From Lumbricus terrestris (Eukaryota; Annelida; Clitellata; Crassiclitellata; Lumbricidae), in assembly GCA_949752735.1 (NCBI GenBank), contig OX457042.1, forward strand, positions 37,948,368 to 38,012,367: a stretch of DNA of 64,000 nucleotides, in the 5' to 3' direction. Numbering within the stretch: the first letter of the stretch is position 1; each line of letters starts with the position of its first letter. Positions 35,614 through 46,078 of the stretch are shown piece after piece. Below the pieces are notes generated by a model. It saw only the letters and a list, made by a program, of their open reading frames with translations, did not search any database and was not told the DNA's origin. A program made the translations under genes and the position numbers.

Positions 35614-37120
35614 GACGACTTTGATTCATGGAATCGATTGCAGGCCTGTGTGTGTGGGGGTGTCTATTTTATCTTTCCCTAGACTCAATTTGTAGGTGAC
35701 GAACAGTCAATGAATGGAAATGATCTGTTTCTCAAATCCGACTGCAGATCAGATCAGAATAGAACAGATCTATCGAATATGAAAGTCAATCGAGAGAATT
35801 GAAGTTCATTCGCTTCTTCGTTTCTTCTTTACTTCTGATCTTGTATAATAATTATAGGCTGATATGTTTGTTTGCTAAACTTTGTTTCCATAGTTGGTTA
35901 ATTTATGGATTCGTAAAGATACAATTAATTTATTCGCGGATTCATTGATTTTACAGATTACTTCGATTTCGATAGGAGAAGTTGAACTCTGACCCAAAAA
36001 GTTGACCTACATTCGATCTGAAACAAAAAAATCCTGAATTTTTCACAAAATGCGCTCACTTCTTCTTTCAAAGCTTTCCCGTGAGTTCATGTAGTTCATT
36101 AAGCGCCTATTGGGCATGATTTCTACTAATTTATGATAATATGTACTAGTTTAAAATTAAAATGCAACCGATTGCTAAGCATCTTCTCATATTCGATTCA
36201 CAAAGGGATTGCAGTTGATTGGTCGGTGGCTATGCGAGTCAAATCATCCATCCATTCATCCATCATCACTGTTCGTTTTTTTCATTATCGTCGTCCATCT
36301 CTAGGGTGCTGGACCCAGGCACGCATGCAGGCCACACACGTGTTCTATATATACATGTAATTCTAGGCACCGGTTCTTCCGTTTGCCCCTTCATCATCAT
36401 CTTCTGACCCTCTGCAGTGGCGGCTGCATCCGTCAGCTGCAGAGACTGCTGCAGTGGATCATCATCTCGTCTGTTTATGCTCCGATCGATGGTCTCTTCT
36501 GCAGGATCATGACACCGGAAGTTACATGTAACACGTGACAGGTCACGTGACAGGATGCTGCGTCGAACGAGAGAAAATCGTTAGCCATCCAATATCTCAA
36601 AGATTCCAATCATCTGGATTTGATCCACATCGCTTCCAGATTTGTCGGCTACACAGTTGTAAAAAAAGTTTTTTCGTTTTTTATTCTTCTCGAGAAAGTT
36701 CGTTTTTTCGTTTCTTAATTTTTAGTCTCGTTTTTACCCGTTATATATTTTTTTCTGTGACTGTATTTATTGATTTACTGTTTGCAATTATTTTTTCTTA
36801 ATCTTATTTTCGTCTGATATCTCTTACGCTGTCTCCGTATTTTCAAGGATTCTGCTAATTCAGGTAGAGTCTACACCTAGATGTATTTGACCGTTTTATT
36901 TAGTGTTATTTGCTCGTTGATTAAAATTAAATTGCATAAACAAGGTTTTCAATTTTAAACTGTAGTAGCCCACAAGATGTAGGCTAACAACGACCATTTA
37001 TTTTTCACTTTCCGTTTTTGTGTGGTTTTTTGGTTTTTTTTATTCCGTTTCCATCGTTTTTTACATCTATGGTCGGTTATATTGCATGTAAAATTGTAAA
37101 TAATATATTTATATATACGA
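35201..37120. other. No gene seen; GACA repeat near 35570-35612
   Basis: Unique AT-rich sequence with a short GACA array. ORFs of up to 88 codons show no family features. Confidence 0.45.
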
Positions 37121-37378
37121 GTGTGTTTGTATAGACACGCGTCAGACGTCAGTGATGAGCTGAAAGGAAGTAAACAGATCATAAAGAGGTTATATAACAG
37201 GTGTCCGAACAGCCAACGAACCGAACTCTGTAAGTGCGCCTGTGAATGTTTATATAACGCCTATATACAGAATCTCCTCCCCATGGCAGGCGCTGAAGCA
37301 TTCATCAATAGATCTTGCCTAACAAAACTGCCCATCCTTATCAAACAATTTCGTGCCAAATGTATCTTGATCATTTAA
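37121..37378 (+). pseudogene. Possible fragment of a Cys-rich mobile-element protein
   Basis: The 85-codon ORF contains QIIKRLYNRCPNSQRTELC, then KCACECLYNAYIQNLLPM. The pattern (basic stretch, LCxxxxECxxN, then NLLP-like turn, then basic KLPxLIK tail) recalls a short conserved region of Polinton/Maverick-type elements, from memory only. No other Polinton gene is nearby. It could be a chance ORF. Confidence 0.2.
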
Positions 37379-37530
37379 TGTTTAAATATTTCGAAGTTTC
37401 ACATGCAGATTAGATCTATAAAATTCGTGGTCTCAGAAGCGTGGTCGAGTCGACAACTTAGTTGTAGGCCTAAAGGCCTACCTCTAACAATTCATTGGAA
37501 TTTAATTGCATTCAACTTCAATTTTTAAAA

Positions 37531-37532
<2 letters not shown>

Positions 37533-37562
<30 letters not shown>
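37533..37562. repeat. TA dinucleotide microsatellite
   Basis: Short uninterrupted TA run. Confidence 0.88.
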
Positions 37563-37564
<2 letters not shown>

Positions 37565-38535
37565 CATTTGTTTTCCATGATCTATATGCTATGCAGGTTA
37601 AGACCAGCGAAATGCTTAGTCTTTTCGACTTTATAAATAAGGCAGGCCTATAGTTAGAATACATGTGCTTGCGACTGTCGGCTGAACTGTGCGCGCTTGC
37701 ACCTACACTGCACATAAAATTATATATTCACAACTATAAGCTACATATTATAAAATAATTATATCATGTAGCCTATACATGTATTATGTATATATGTAAA
37801 AATTTAATGTAGCTTGTCGCCGGGCAAGTTGAAAATCATGGAAATAATAAAATACGACTATGTGGATGATCGGTTTATTACAGGATGTCAGATAAAGCTG
37901 TCTGCGCAAACCTTGGCCTGCAATGTATAATGGCTACACATGATAATTAGGCTACCATTTCAACTCATCTTTCGATAGGTCAGCTCCTGAAACAATTTGC
38001 GACTATATATATATGAACATGGCTTAGGGTGAATGCCAATTATGCTGTTGACCTCACACGTTTACATAAAAATGATTCTCAAAAGTATTGAGCTAAATAT
38101 TCAGATGAAATATTATTTGGCGAATAGACCCTCTGAAACTCTCGGATAGTCTATAATATAAAGACAACGGTTAGCGTTTCGTAACTGAAGTCACCGTGAT
38201 TTTATATCGTATACATTTGTTTAGCATCTTAGCCAAATTTCAACATTTTATGGTGTTGGCTTCAAGTTGCAAATTGTTCAGACTTTAAAGCTTTGAAGAC
38301 AGGAAAACAGGATTTGAAAAACGAACGAAGGAGGATTGCAATGGCGATTATTTATTTTATTCTCGCATAATTATATAGCCTATGCCTAATTTTCCTATCG
38401 CCGCCAAACATCTGGTGTCAGGAACTGATGTTTACATAAGATATCATTTTGACTTGCTAATGTTTGATTGCAACGAAATTAGTGCAGCCATATATAACTA
38501 TTATATATATATATACATACATGTATATAGCAATC
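37563..38535. other. No gene seen
   Basis: AT-rich unique sequence without supportable features. Confidence 0.45.
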
Positions 38536-38543
38536 ATAATGTT

Positions 38544-38844
38544 CAAGGCCGTAGCCAGGATTTGTTTGGGGAGGGATATTTAGGCCTATAATTATATAGG
38601 CCTACTCGACCCTGCGCAAACCGACACAATTCAACCGAAACAACAGACTGAGGGTTTGTAGGATGATTTTAATCTATTATCAAATATAACATAGAAATAA
38701 AAACTTTAAAAGGAAATCCCCTTAGTCCTTAGACCTACATCATGATTTATATAGGCTAGTGCGTTATTTCATTGTAGAATCAGTTCGCGTCGGGGGTGTT
38801 CAAACACCCAAAACACTCCCTATAGTGCCCTAACTACGACCTTG
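38544..38844. mobile_element. hAT-like MITE with near-perfect 8-bp TSD
   Basis: The left end CAAGGCCGTAGCCAGGATTT and the right end CCTAACTACGACCTTG are inverted with a few mismatches. Flanks are ATAATGTT (38536-38543) and ATCATGTT (38845-38852), 7 of 8 matching. There is no ORF. It shares the GTAGCCAGGATTT start with the CAGTGGCGTAGCC family at 60136. Confidence 0.75.
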
Positions 38845-39164
38845 ATCATGTTACCGTAGGCGTATACATTTGAATATTAGCGCATTACTTCGATTTATTA
38901 GCTTACATTAATTACCAATATTTAGTCTATAATTGCGACAGAATAATTGCCCTGCAGCTGTTGCGCTTCCTACTATAGTGTAAATAATTAATATAATTTC
39001 TGAGATGCAGATGACAATCAGAAACGTGAAGAGAGGCATTCGAGCGGGTGAGAAAGAACCCGGATTCAGTCGTGTGATCAGATGAAATGAAATAGTTAAT
39101 GAAGATTAGCATAATTATAATTTATGGGTCAGTTTACAACAATTAAGAGCAGAACCTCTGGTCT

Positions 39165-39570
39165 AGGAGACGGAAGAGGGCGAAGAGAAGGAGGAAGAGA
39201 AGGAGGAGGAGGAGGAGAAGGACGACGAAGAGAAGGAGGAGGAGGTGGAAGAGAAGGAGGAGGAGGAGGAGGAAGAAGAAGAAGAGGACGAAGAGAAGGA
39301 GGAGGAGGAGGAGGAGGAAGAAGAAGAAGAGGACGAAGAGAAGGAGGAGGAGGAGGAGGAAGAAGAAGAAGAGGACGAAGAGAAGGAGGAGGAGGAGGAG
39401 GAGGAAGAGGAAGAAGAAGAGGACGAAGAGGAGGAGGAGGAGGAGGAGGAGGAGGGGAGGAGGAGGAGGAGGAGGAAGAGGACGAAAAGAAGAAGGAGGA
39501 GGAAGAAGAAGACGAAAAGAAGGAAGATGAGAAGAAGGAAGAGGAGTAGGAGGAAGAGGTGGGGAGGGAC
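39165..39570. repeat. 400-bp homopurine GGA/GAA tract
   Basis: Almost pure purine on the plus strand, built from GGAGGA, GAAGAA and GGACGAAGAGAAGGA units, with a roughly 57-60-bp higher-order repeat of the GACGAAGAGAAGGA block. The Glu- and Gly/Arg-rich ORFs follow from composition. Confidence 0.93.
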
Positions 39571-39589
39571 AGTATTGAGATGATTTCGA

Positions 39590-40357
39590 TATAATTTAGA
39601 TGATGACTGTTCTAGACATGTACCAGAACCTTAATTCCTTCCTCTCATTAAATTTTCTTATTCTATTCTCCTCCGTTATGTGCTCGTGTACTGCCGTCCT
39701 ACATCCATCCCTTCGGGGGTTTTCCTGCTAAACCGTAACCGCCCTTAAAGGCGACTGGTAACAAAGGGAGGCAGACAGCAGCCATTCCTCTAAGCCGCTT
39801 AAGGTCTTAGCCTACAAAGCCGACAACGAGGAGAAGCGGCTGTGAAAACTCGACCTCAGGCCGACTGCGGTCGTAGTGAAGGGTGGATTGAGTTTTCGTT
39901 GGAGGGTTTTCTAGCCTACACACAAAGCGCTTCCGCTGCTGTTTAAAACGAGGCCTGTGCGATGGCCTGCAGGGCCCTCTGCGCGGGGCTTCCTTCTGCC
40001 CCCCTCCACTCCCTTATCATCTCACCCCATCACATCTGCTTTATTCGGCAATGGAGTGGGGGGAGGGGCGCTGATGTATTTGCTTCCAACTCAGCCAACT
40101 CAAGAGAAGAGGGACGACGACGCCGCTCTTCGATGGACATAACAACTATATCGATGGTCGAGACGAGTCTAGACAAATTAATTATTTCCAAAGCCATTCA
40201 GTACTCAACAGCAGCAGGACTTCATTTTCACCCGAATCTTTAATTGACCACGAAGCACACAATGCTCACGTTACACAGTACATACACACAACGTTCTTTG
40301 TGTGTGGAATGGTCTTGGTACACACATGTACAGTGTACAGTTGTATACCTACACTGC

Positions 40358-40360
<3 letters not shown>
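39590..40360. other. No gene assigned
   Basis: GC-richer unique sequence with two short overlapping ORFs (39957-40243) lacking recognisable motifs. Confidence 0.4.

Positions 40361-40361
<1 letters not shown>

Positions 40362-40442
<81 letters not shown>
40362..40442. repeat. CA dinucleotide microsatellite
   Basis: About 40 uninterrupted CA units. Confidence 0.95.
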
Positions 40443-40443
<1 letters not shown>

Positions 40444-40675
40444 CATCGTTTACCAGTCAGAGCCGAGGAACAGAAAGAGATGGAGGAGATTGAATTGAAG
40501 TCTGGCGAACTGAATGGTAATTAATAATGAACCAGTATTGATGAATTCGTTTTCATTCAAGCGCCACTGAACAAGTGAGACGTAGAATGAAAAGGAGATG
40601 CGGTGGAGGAGGATAGGGTAGAATGAGGAGATGGGGCGGAGGAGAATAGGGTAGGATGAGGAGATGGGGTGGATC

Positions 40676-40724
40676 TGAGACAGAGAGACAGAGAGAAAGA
40701 GAGAGAGATAGTGAGTGAGTGAGT

Positions 40725-40795
<71 letters not shown>
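40676..40795. repeat. GA microsatellite with GAGT block
   Basis: GACAGAGA, then GAGT units, then about 32 GA units. Confidence 0.94.
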
Positions 40796-40798
<3 letters not shown>

Positions 40799-41244
40799 AT
40801 CAGAGGAAGCAGAAGACTAGGCAGCAACAACAGTTAATGAAATGGACGAGAGATCTGTTGGACAGTTGGAAATGCACACATGCATGGTTGAAGAGAGTGG
40901 CATAATGGTTAATTCACGTTCTTAGCTAAACAGCCAACCATAACAAAGCCGTTCAGTTTGAAAAGCCTCTTCAGCCCGTTGTCTATCATGTTCCATTTGC
41001 AGTTCTGCTTACATTTCAAGGTAAACATGGAATGCGATTACACTTTACATACATGTACATGGCAGGGTTGTACCAATATCACATGCCCTCTCTTGGTAGT
41101 AAGCTTAAGCCTAAGTCTTATCGGACCGGAAACTGCTTATTTGCGTAGCTTTACCTTGGGGTGGACGGCGACATTTCCGGTGTAAATAAAGCGCGCGAGT
41201 TGTAGGCTATAATTATCATTGGGTCAATGGGATTAATTACTTGT

Positions 41245-42268
41245 TGCCCGTGCGCAAGATGCTTTTGGTATCACTGGAAATGCTCTGAACTGGCTTACTT
41301 CCTACCTCGAAGGAAGGCATTTTTCAATGCTTTAGATTCGGCCAAATCTTACACTCTGCCTTCCACTACTGGAGTACCTCAGGGTAGTGTTCTTGGCCCA
41401 TTTCTTTTCTCTATGTTCATATCACCCGTTAACTTCCTCATCCAATCTTTCGGGATCCAGCACCACCAATATGCAGATAACACACAGCTATATACCTCTC
41501 TTACCTCTGGAAATACCACCTGCTATAACATTACTAATTGTGCGCAGAAGCTGTAAACCGTTGGTTCCTGGAAAATGGTCTTCTCCTAAACCCATCAAAA
41601 ACCGAAGCCACAGTCTTTGGGACCAGGTCGCAAATCGCCAAACATCAGCACCTCCAACCCACCTTCTCAAATACAACCTTAAATTTATCATCCGCTGTTA
41701 AAATACTCGGAGTGAAACTTGACTGGACTCTCTTAATGGACTCCCAAACTGCTGAAATTCTTCGCTCTACCAATTTCCACACTCGTGCTCTGCGACACAT
41801 GATCACATATCCGACCTTTCCTCACAAAAGACATTGCGAACACCATCGCATGTGGAATAGTTAACTCACGTCTGGACTACTGCAACAGCCTTCTCTACGG
41901 AACATCTTCAAAAAACTTAACGTCTCTTCAGCGAGTCCAAAAAACCTCGCACGGATCGTCTGCACTGCTTCATATCATTCTAGTAGCAAACCACTTCTGC
42001 AATCCCTCCACTGGCTACCTGTCAAAGAAAGGATTACTTACAAAATCACCATCATTACCTACAACTGTTTAACAACAAAGACATCAGAAACTCCACATCG
42101 CTGACAACTTTCAAGAAGCATCTAAAAACTAAACTTTTTACACAAGTCCATCTTGACTGACTTTTTCCTGCTCCGAGTGCTTCTGAATCGTTGCTACGGT
42201 TTTTAGTCGATTGCTTACCAACCCATGGCACTTAAATCTAAAATCTCTACATAATTATAATTAGGGCC

Positions 42269-42341
<73 letters not shown>
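41245..42341 (+). pseudogene. Decayed L2/CR1-like LINE reverse transcriptase, dead active site
   Basis: In shifting frames it reads DAFGITGNALNWLTSYLEGR, GVPQGSVLGPFLFSMFIS, HHQYADNTQLYTSL, NRWFLENGLLLNPSKTEA, then degenerate SRLDYCNSLLYG and LHWLPVKERITYKI. This is the fingers-palm order of a LINE RT. The catalytic YADD is YADN, and there are at least three frameshifts. A TTA microsatellite (42263-42341) forms the tail. Non-functional. Confidence 0.88.
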
Positions 42342-42639
42342 GTCCCGCGTTATCTCGTGTCAGTCAGATTAATGGGCGAAATATATTTTATGCTCAAAGC
42401 TAATCTTTTCATCGAGAGCTGATCACTGTTGAAACGACTATCAGGGCCGCATTCGTCGGCTGCAGGGCGATTGGCAATTGTTATTTATTATTAATGCCAT
42501 TTAGAAGAAAAATCTCATCAGCGTAACAATATTTTCTATGATCAAACGTACTTCACCCTGGTGGGGTACGTATATATATACCGTACCACTTAGTTTTAAA
42601 TTTTGACAAATTTCTTTTTTTCGTTTTTTCGACAGCTTG

Positions 42640-42825
42640 CGCAAGTAGACTGAGCAATTGAAGTAGCCTGAGCAAGTAGCCTGAGCAAGTAACCTGAGCA
42701 AGTAGCTTGAGCAAGTAGCCTGAGCAAGTAGTCTGAGCAAGTAGCGTGAGCAAGTAGTCTGAGCAAGTAGCCTGAGCAAGTAGTCTGAGCAAGTAGCCTG
42801 AGAAAGTAGTCTGAGGAGCAAGCAG
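42640..42825. repeat. 13-bp minisatellite (AAGTAGCCTGAGC)
   Basis: About 13 units of GCAAGTAGCCTGA with C/T and G/A variants (AGTCTGAG, AGCGTGAG, AACCTGAG). Minus-strand ORFs with Leu-Ala-Gln-Ala-Thr-Cys repeats are artefacts. Confidence 0.92.
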
Positions 42826-42829
42826 ATTA

Positions 42830-43670
42830 ATCAAGTGACTGCAAAGCATGAATTCCTCTTGCCAACCGATCTGTGTTCGACTGTTTGCCGATAGAACGAC
42901 GTCGTATATTTGTCTATTTGTTCCGAGGAGAGCATACACTCTACAGTCATGTAGGTCCTTCTGCCTCAATAGTTTCTCTTCCTACAGACAGATGATCTAC
43001 ACCCGCATGCCATGGCGGCTTCCATTGCATGCATCTACATCGTTGCTATACATGTAGACATAGACAAACGCTTCGTCGTCGTCTAGCTGTGTAAATTCTG
43101 CGGATTGCAGTCACCTATGGTCACTGCTGTGTGTACCCTCGTTCCGGTCGACTGAGTCCCCGTTCAAGAGGAATCAGCTGCGCAGAGAATGCCTAGGCAA
43201 CCAGCCATATACATATGTAGCCTATCATACGCTATGTGGTAGGCTACGGGTCTGACATTACCCATGCGCTGACAATATTAGCCTATTATGCAGGGATCTT
43301 ACAAGATCGACTTATTATATTCACATTGTTTTAACTTATATTGTAAGTCTACCCAAAACACGTTAAGGCTCTTAACTGTTTGCTCATAATTGGATTGGTG
43401 TATCTTCAACGGCTAATAGAATTTTGATATCGGTTGTAATGAATGAAAACTTGAACGGATAAACCTCTGTCTAAAAGTGAGTCAAACTTTTCTTTCATTT
43501 TAACTTGTCGGTTCTTCATCTGATCATCGACCTTATTGGCTGCTAATGACAGACATTGGATGAGTAGACCCTCTACTGTAGGGTTCCAATAGCTAAAAAT
43601 GTGCATTTTAAAAAATACATGCAGATCTATATAATTATGTATTACGGTACCGGTAAGTATACTATACCCA
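42830..43670. other. No gene seen
   Basis: Unique sequence with short ORFs only. The start of the split LINE at about 43680 cannot be fixed. Confidence 0.4.
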
Positions 43671-43817
43671 AAACACGTTTAAGCTCTAAACTAATTATGG
43701 ACTAGAGTCACTATAGCCTATGGACTAGGAACTCCGAAAGCATGTTTTTTATCAAAAGAGAGAGTACTATTTCAACATCAGCATGGATTCCAATTTTACC
43801 TCCATGCCCCTTCTAAG

Positions 43818-43955
43818 CAGAGCCCTGCGCCGGCCGCGCCGCGCCGCCGCCGCCGACACTTTGTGGGCGCCGCCGCCGCCGATTTTTTTGAGTCGGCGCG
43901 CCGACGCCGCCGACGCCGCCGCCGCCGAAAATTTGTCGGCGCGCCGCCGATGCCA
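43818..43955. repeat. Left GC-rich terminal region of the hAT-like element
   Basis: CAGAGCCCTGCGCCGGCC followed by CGCCGC repeats, GTCGGCGCGCCGAC palindromes and spacers ATTTTTTTGA and GAAAATTTG. It mirrors 53130-53265 in composition and terminal 15 bp. Confidence 0.85.
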
Positions 43956-43959
43956 CGTG

Positions 43960-44898
43960 GATTCGGTTATTTCTTTTCGTTGCATTTTTCATCTCTTGCA
44001 TGAAAAATTCCTGCGTCAATGAAAATAGAATCTTTCTCTTATATACATCGATTTTTCCTGGCAACACCGTTTTTGCATCAATGCTATGAAGCCTATGATG
44101 CTACCTATTCTTTTGGACTTTTCGAACAGTGCGCTTAACGTTTAAACTTCTGCGGATTTTGTGATTTGATTTGAATTATGGCATCAACAAAGGTAAAAAG
44201 AACTCTAGGTATGCCTAAGTGATTGCTATGCCGTGTGTGCGTTCCTGCCTGATAGTCCGCTAGGATGGAACAGAACCGTCTGCCCTCTAGTATTAGGACA
44301 CACGTTACTATTACGTTGCAAAGAGGTGTCGCTCTGCAATTTTATGCAGGCGATTGGTCGTGTCTACAGGCTTGTGATTCTCCATTGCCGGCCAGTTATT
44401 ACCTAATTCCAATTTTTCTCACCAGTATCAAACTCCTACGCTGTACGTGACCTAGCCTATGTGAAATTGGTGATTAATTAAGATTTCGAACATTAATAGG
44501 CTTGTCTATATGAAAAGTGGAGTAATGTTAGGCAATTGAACAATAGATCCTATTTTGTCAACAATTTGAGTAACGTCTCATAAATGGGATCGGATTAGGA
44601 AAATAAAAACATTTCCCGCATATAACAAGTGTAACTTAGGGTGACTTCTCTTGCTTAGATCGTAAGACTTGTACATAGCAATTGAATTTAAAGAAGATGT
44701 TAAGTGTTTCGCATGGAAGTCGTTCGGATTATTGGCCGATAAATCAAAAAGGTGGTGAATTTTGATCAAGTTTACTACTCAGTGTGCTTTGACAAGGGTA
44801 AATAAAAAAACCTGCATGCACCCTCAACAGTTGATAAGATTGCATGATAACTCCCACTTTGTGGCAGACAAAAATTTCTACGCAAACACAGTACGTAT
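43960..44898. other. Body of the hAT-like element, left part, no ORF
   Basis: About 0.94 kb of unique AT-rich sequence with no transposase-like ORF. It ends in the TATG microsatellite. Confidence 0.55.
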
Positions 44899-44975
44899 CT
44901 ATGTATGTATGTATGTATGTATGTATGTATGTATGTATGTATGTATGTATGTATGTATGTATGTATGTATGTATG
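44899..44975. repeat. TATG microsatellite, left of retrotransposon
   Basis: A GTAT array running exactly to the 5' LTR. The same array resumes at 52495, so the retrotransposon split one microsatellite. Confidence 0.93.
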
Positions 44976-45533
44976 TGTGAGCTAATTTTGTATAGTCTAT
45001 GTAGTCAGTTGATGTTTAGGCGTACGAATAGACCAGCTCAAGGTCAGCGTCTAGACAGTTAGGCCTGCAGGTGACAGACTGGCGGGAAAGTTGGCGCGGC
45101 TCGGCCGACCGTCGCCGGAGAGCGCGAGAGAGAGAGGGATAGGCAGACAGACAGACGGACAGATAGAAGGACAGAGCGGCAAGGGGAAGAGTGTATGTCT
45201 AGACAGTGAGTTAAGTTGTAGAAGAAGGAGTTGGTAGTAGAGAATAGAAGACGTTTTAGAGAACAGTGGAGTTAGATGATAATAGTTGCGTTGCTGTCGT
45301 TGAATTCAAGCGTTTGTCGTCGTTGATCCGTTGTTGTGTTATTTTGCGTTGTTATGAAAGAAGAAGAAAATACAAGAAACAGAGCTTTGTTGTAATTGAA
45401 CAAGTTAAGAACTTTAGAAACTTATACACTAGCTTTAGATACCGAAGTACAGTGACTAGGTTAGGCATAGGCTGCGCTACTGAACACTGAAAGAAAAAGG
45501 AAGAAAACTTTGAAGGTCAATTGGAGGTTGACA
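44976..45533 (+). repeat. 5' LTR, 558 bp
   Basis: Begins TGTGAGCTAATTTTGTATAG and ends GGAGGTTGACA. Same length as the 3' LTR, with the same 74-codon ORF inside at the matching offset. Contains a GACAGACA stretch at about 45143-45170. Confidence 0.95.
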
Positions 45534-45536
45534 TTT

Positions 45537-45554
45537 TGGTGGCAGCGGTGGGAT
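45537..45554 (+). promoter_or_regulatory. Primer-binding site complementary to tRNA-Leu 3' end
   Basis: TGGTGGCAGCGGTGGGAT begins 3 bp after the 5' LTR. Its reverse complement ATCCCACCGCTGCCACCA equals the T-arm/acceptor 3' end plus CCA of animal tRNA-Leu (AAG/TAG type), recalled from known tRNA sequences. Confidence 0.85.
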
Positions 45555-45633
45555 ACTGAATTCAAGCCGGTGGGATACTGAATTCAAGCCGGTGGGATAC
45601 TGAATTCAAGCCGGTGGGATACTGAACTCAAGC
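45546..45633 (+). repeat. 22-bp tandem repeat overlapping the primer site
   Basis: CGGTGGGATACTGAATTCAAGC repeats four times (45546, 45568, 45590, 45612). The first unit starts inside the PBS, so nine PBS bases (CGGTGGGAT) occur four times. Confidence 0.92.
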
Positions 45634-45656
45634 AAAGGACGTTGGGATAGCGAACT

Positions 45657-45890
45657 CATTTGGAGGAATATTTTCAGTCGGAGGAATATTTTCAGTTGGA
45701 GGAATATTTTCAATTGGAGGAATATTTTCAATTGGAGGAATATTTTCAGTTGGAGGAATATTTTCAGTCGGAGGAATATTTTCAATTGGAGGAATATTTT
45801 CAATTGGAGTTGGAGGAATATTTTCAATTGGAGGAATATTTTCATTTGGAGGAATATTTTCAATTGGAGGAATATTTTCAGTTGGAAACG
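45657..45890 (+). repeat. 18-bp tandem repeat in the retrotransposon leader
   Basis: About 13 units of TTGGAGGAATATTTTCAA with C/T/G variants; one 6-bp irregularity near 45805. All three plus frames and the minus strand are largely open, giving repeat-derived ORFs. Confidence 0.93.
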
Positions 45891-46078
45891 CATCCGAACA
45901 ACTGGTGAGAAGATACAACGGACATACGAACGACATTACGACAACGCAACGCCAGAGAGAGGTATACAAAACTTGCTTGTTTACCCAAGGAGCCATAAGA
46001 ATTAAAGTCAGCCAATCACAGATATTCATAGCCACTCCCTTGATTTCTTCACGGTAATCACTGAAGTAAAGAAGTAAG

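Noticed and set aside
39124..39583. Glu-rich and Gly/Arg-rich ORFs
   Set aside because: They are composition artefacts of the homopurine tract.
43783..44067. Ala/Arg-rich ORFs on both strands near 43.8-44.0 kb and 53.0-53.3 kb
   Set aside because: They are translations of the GC-rich terminal regions of the hAT-like element.
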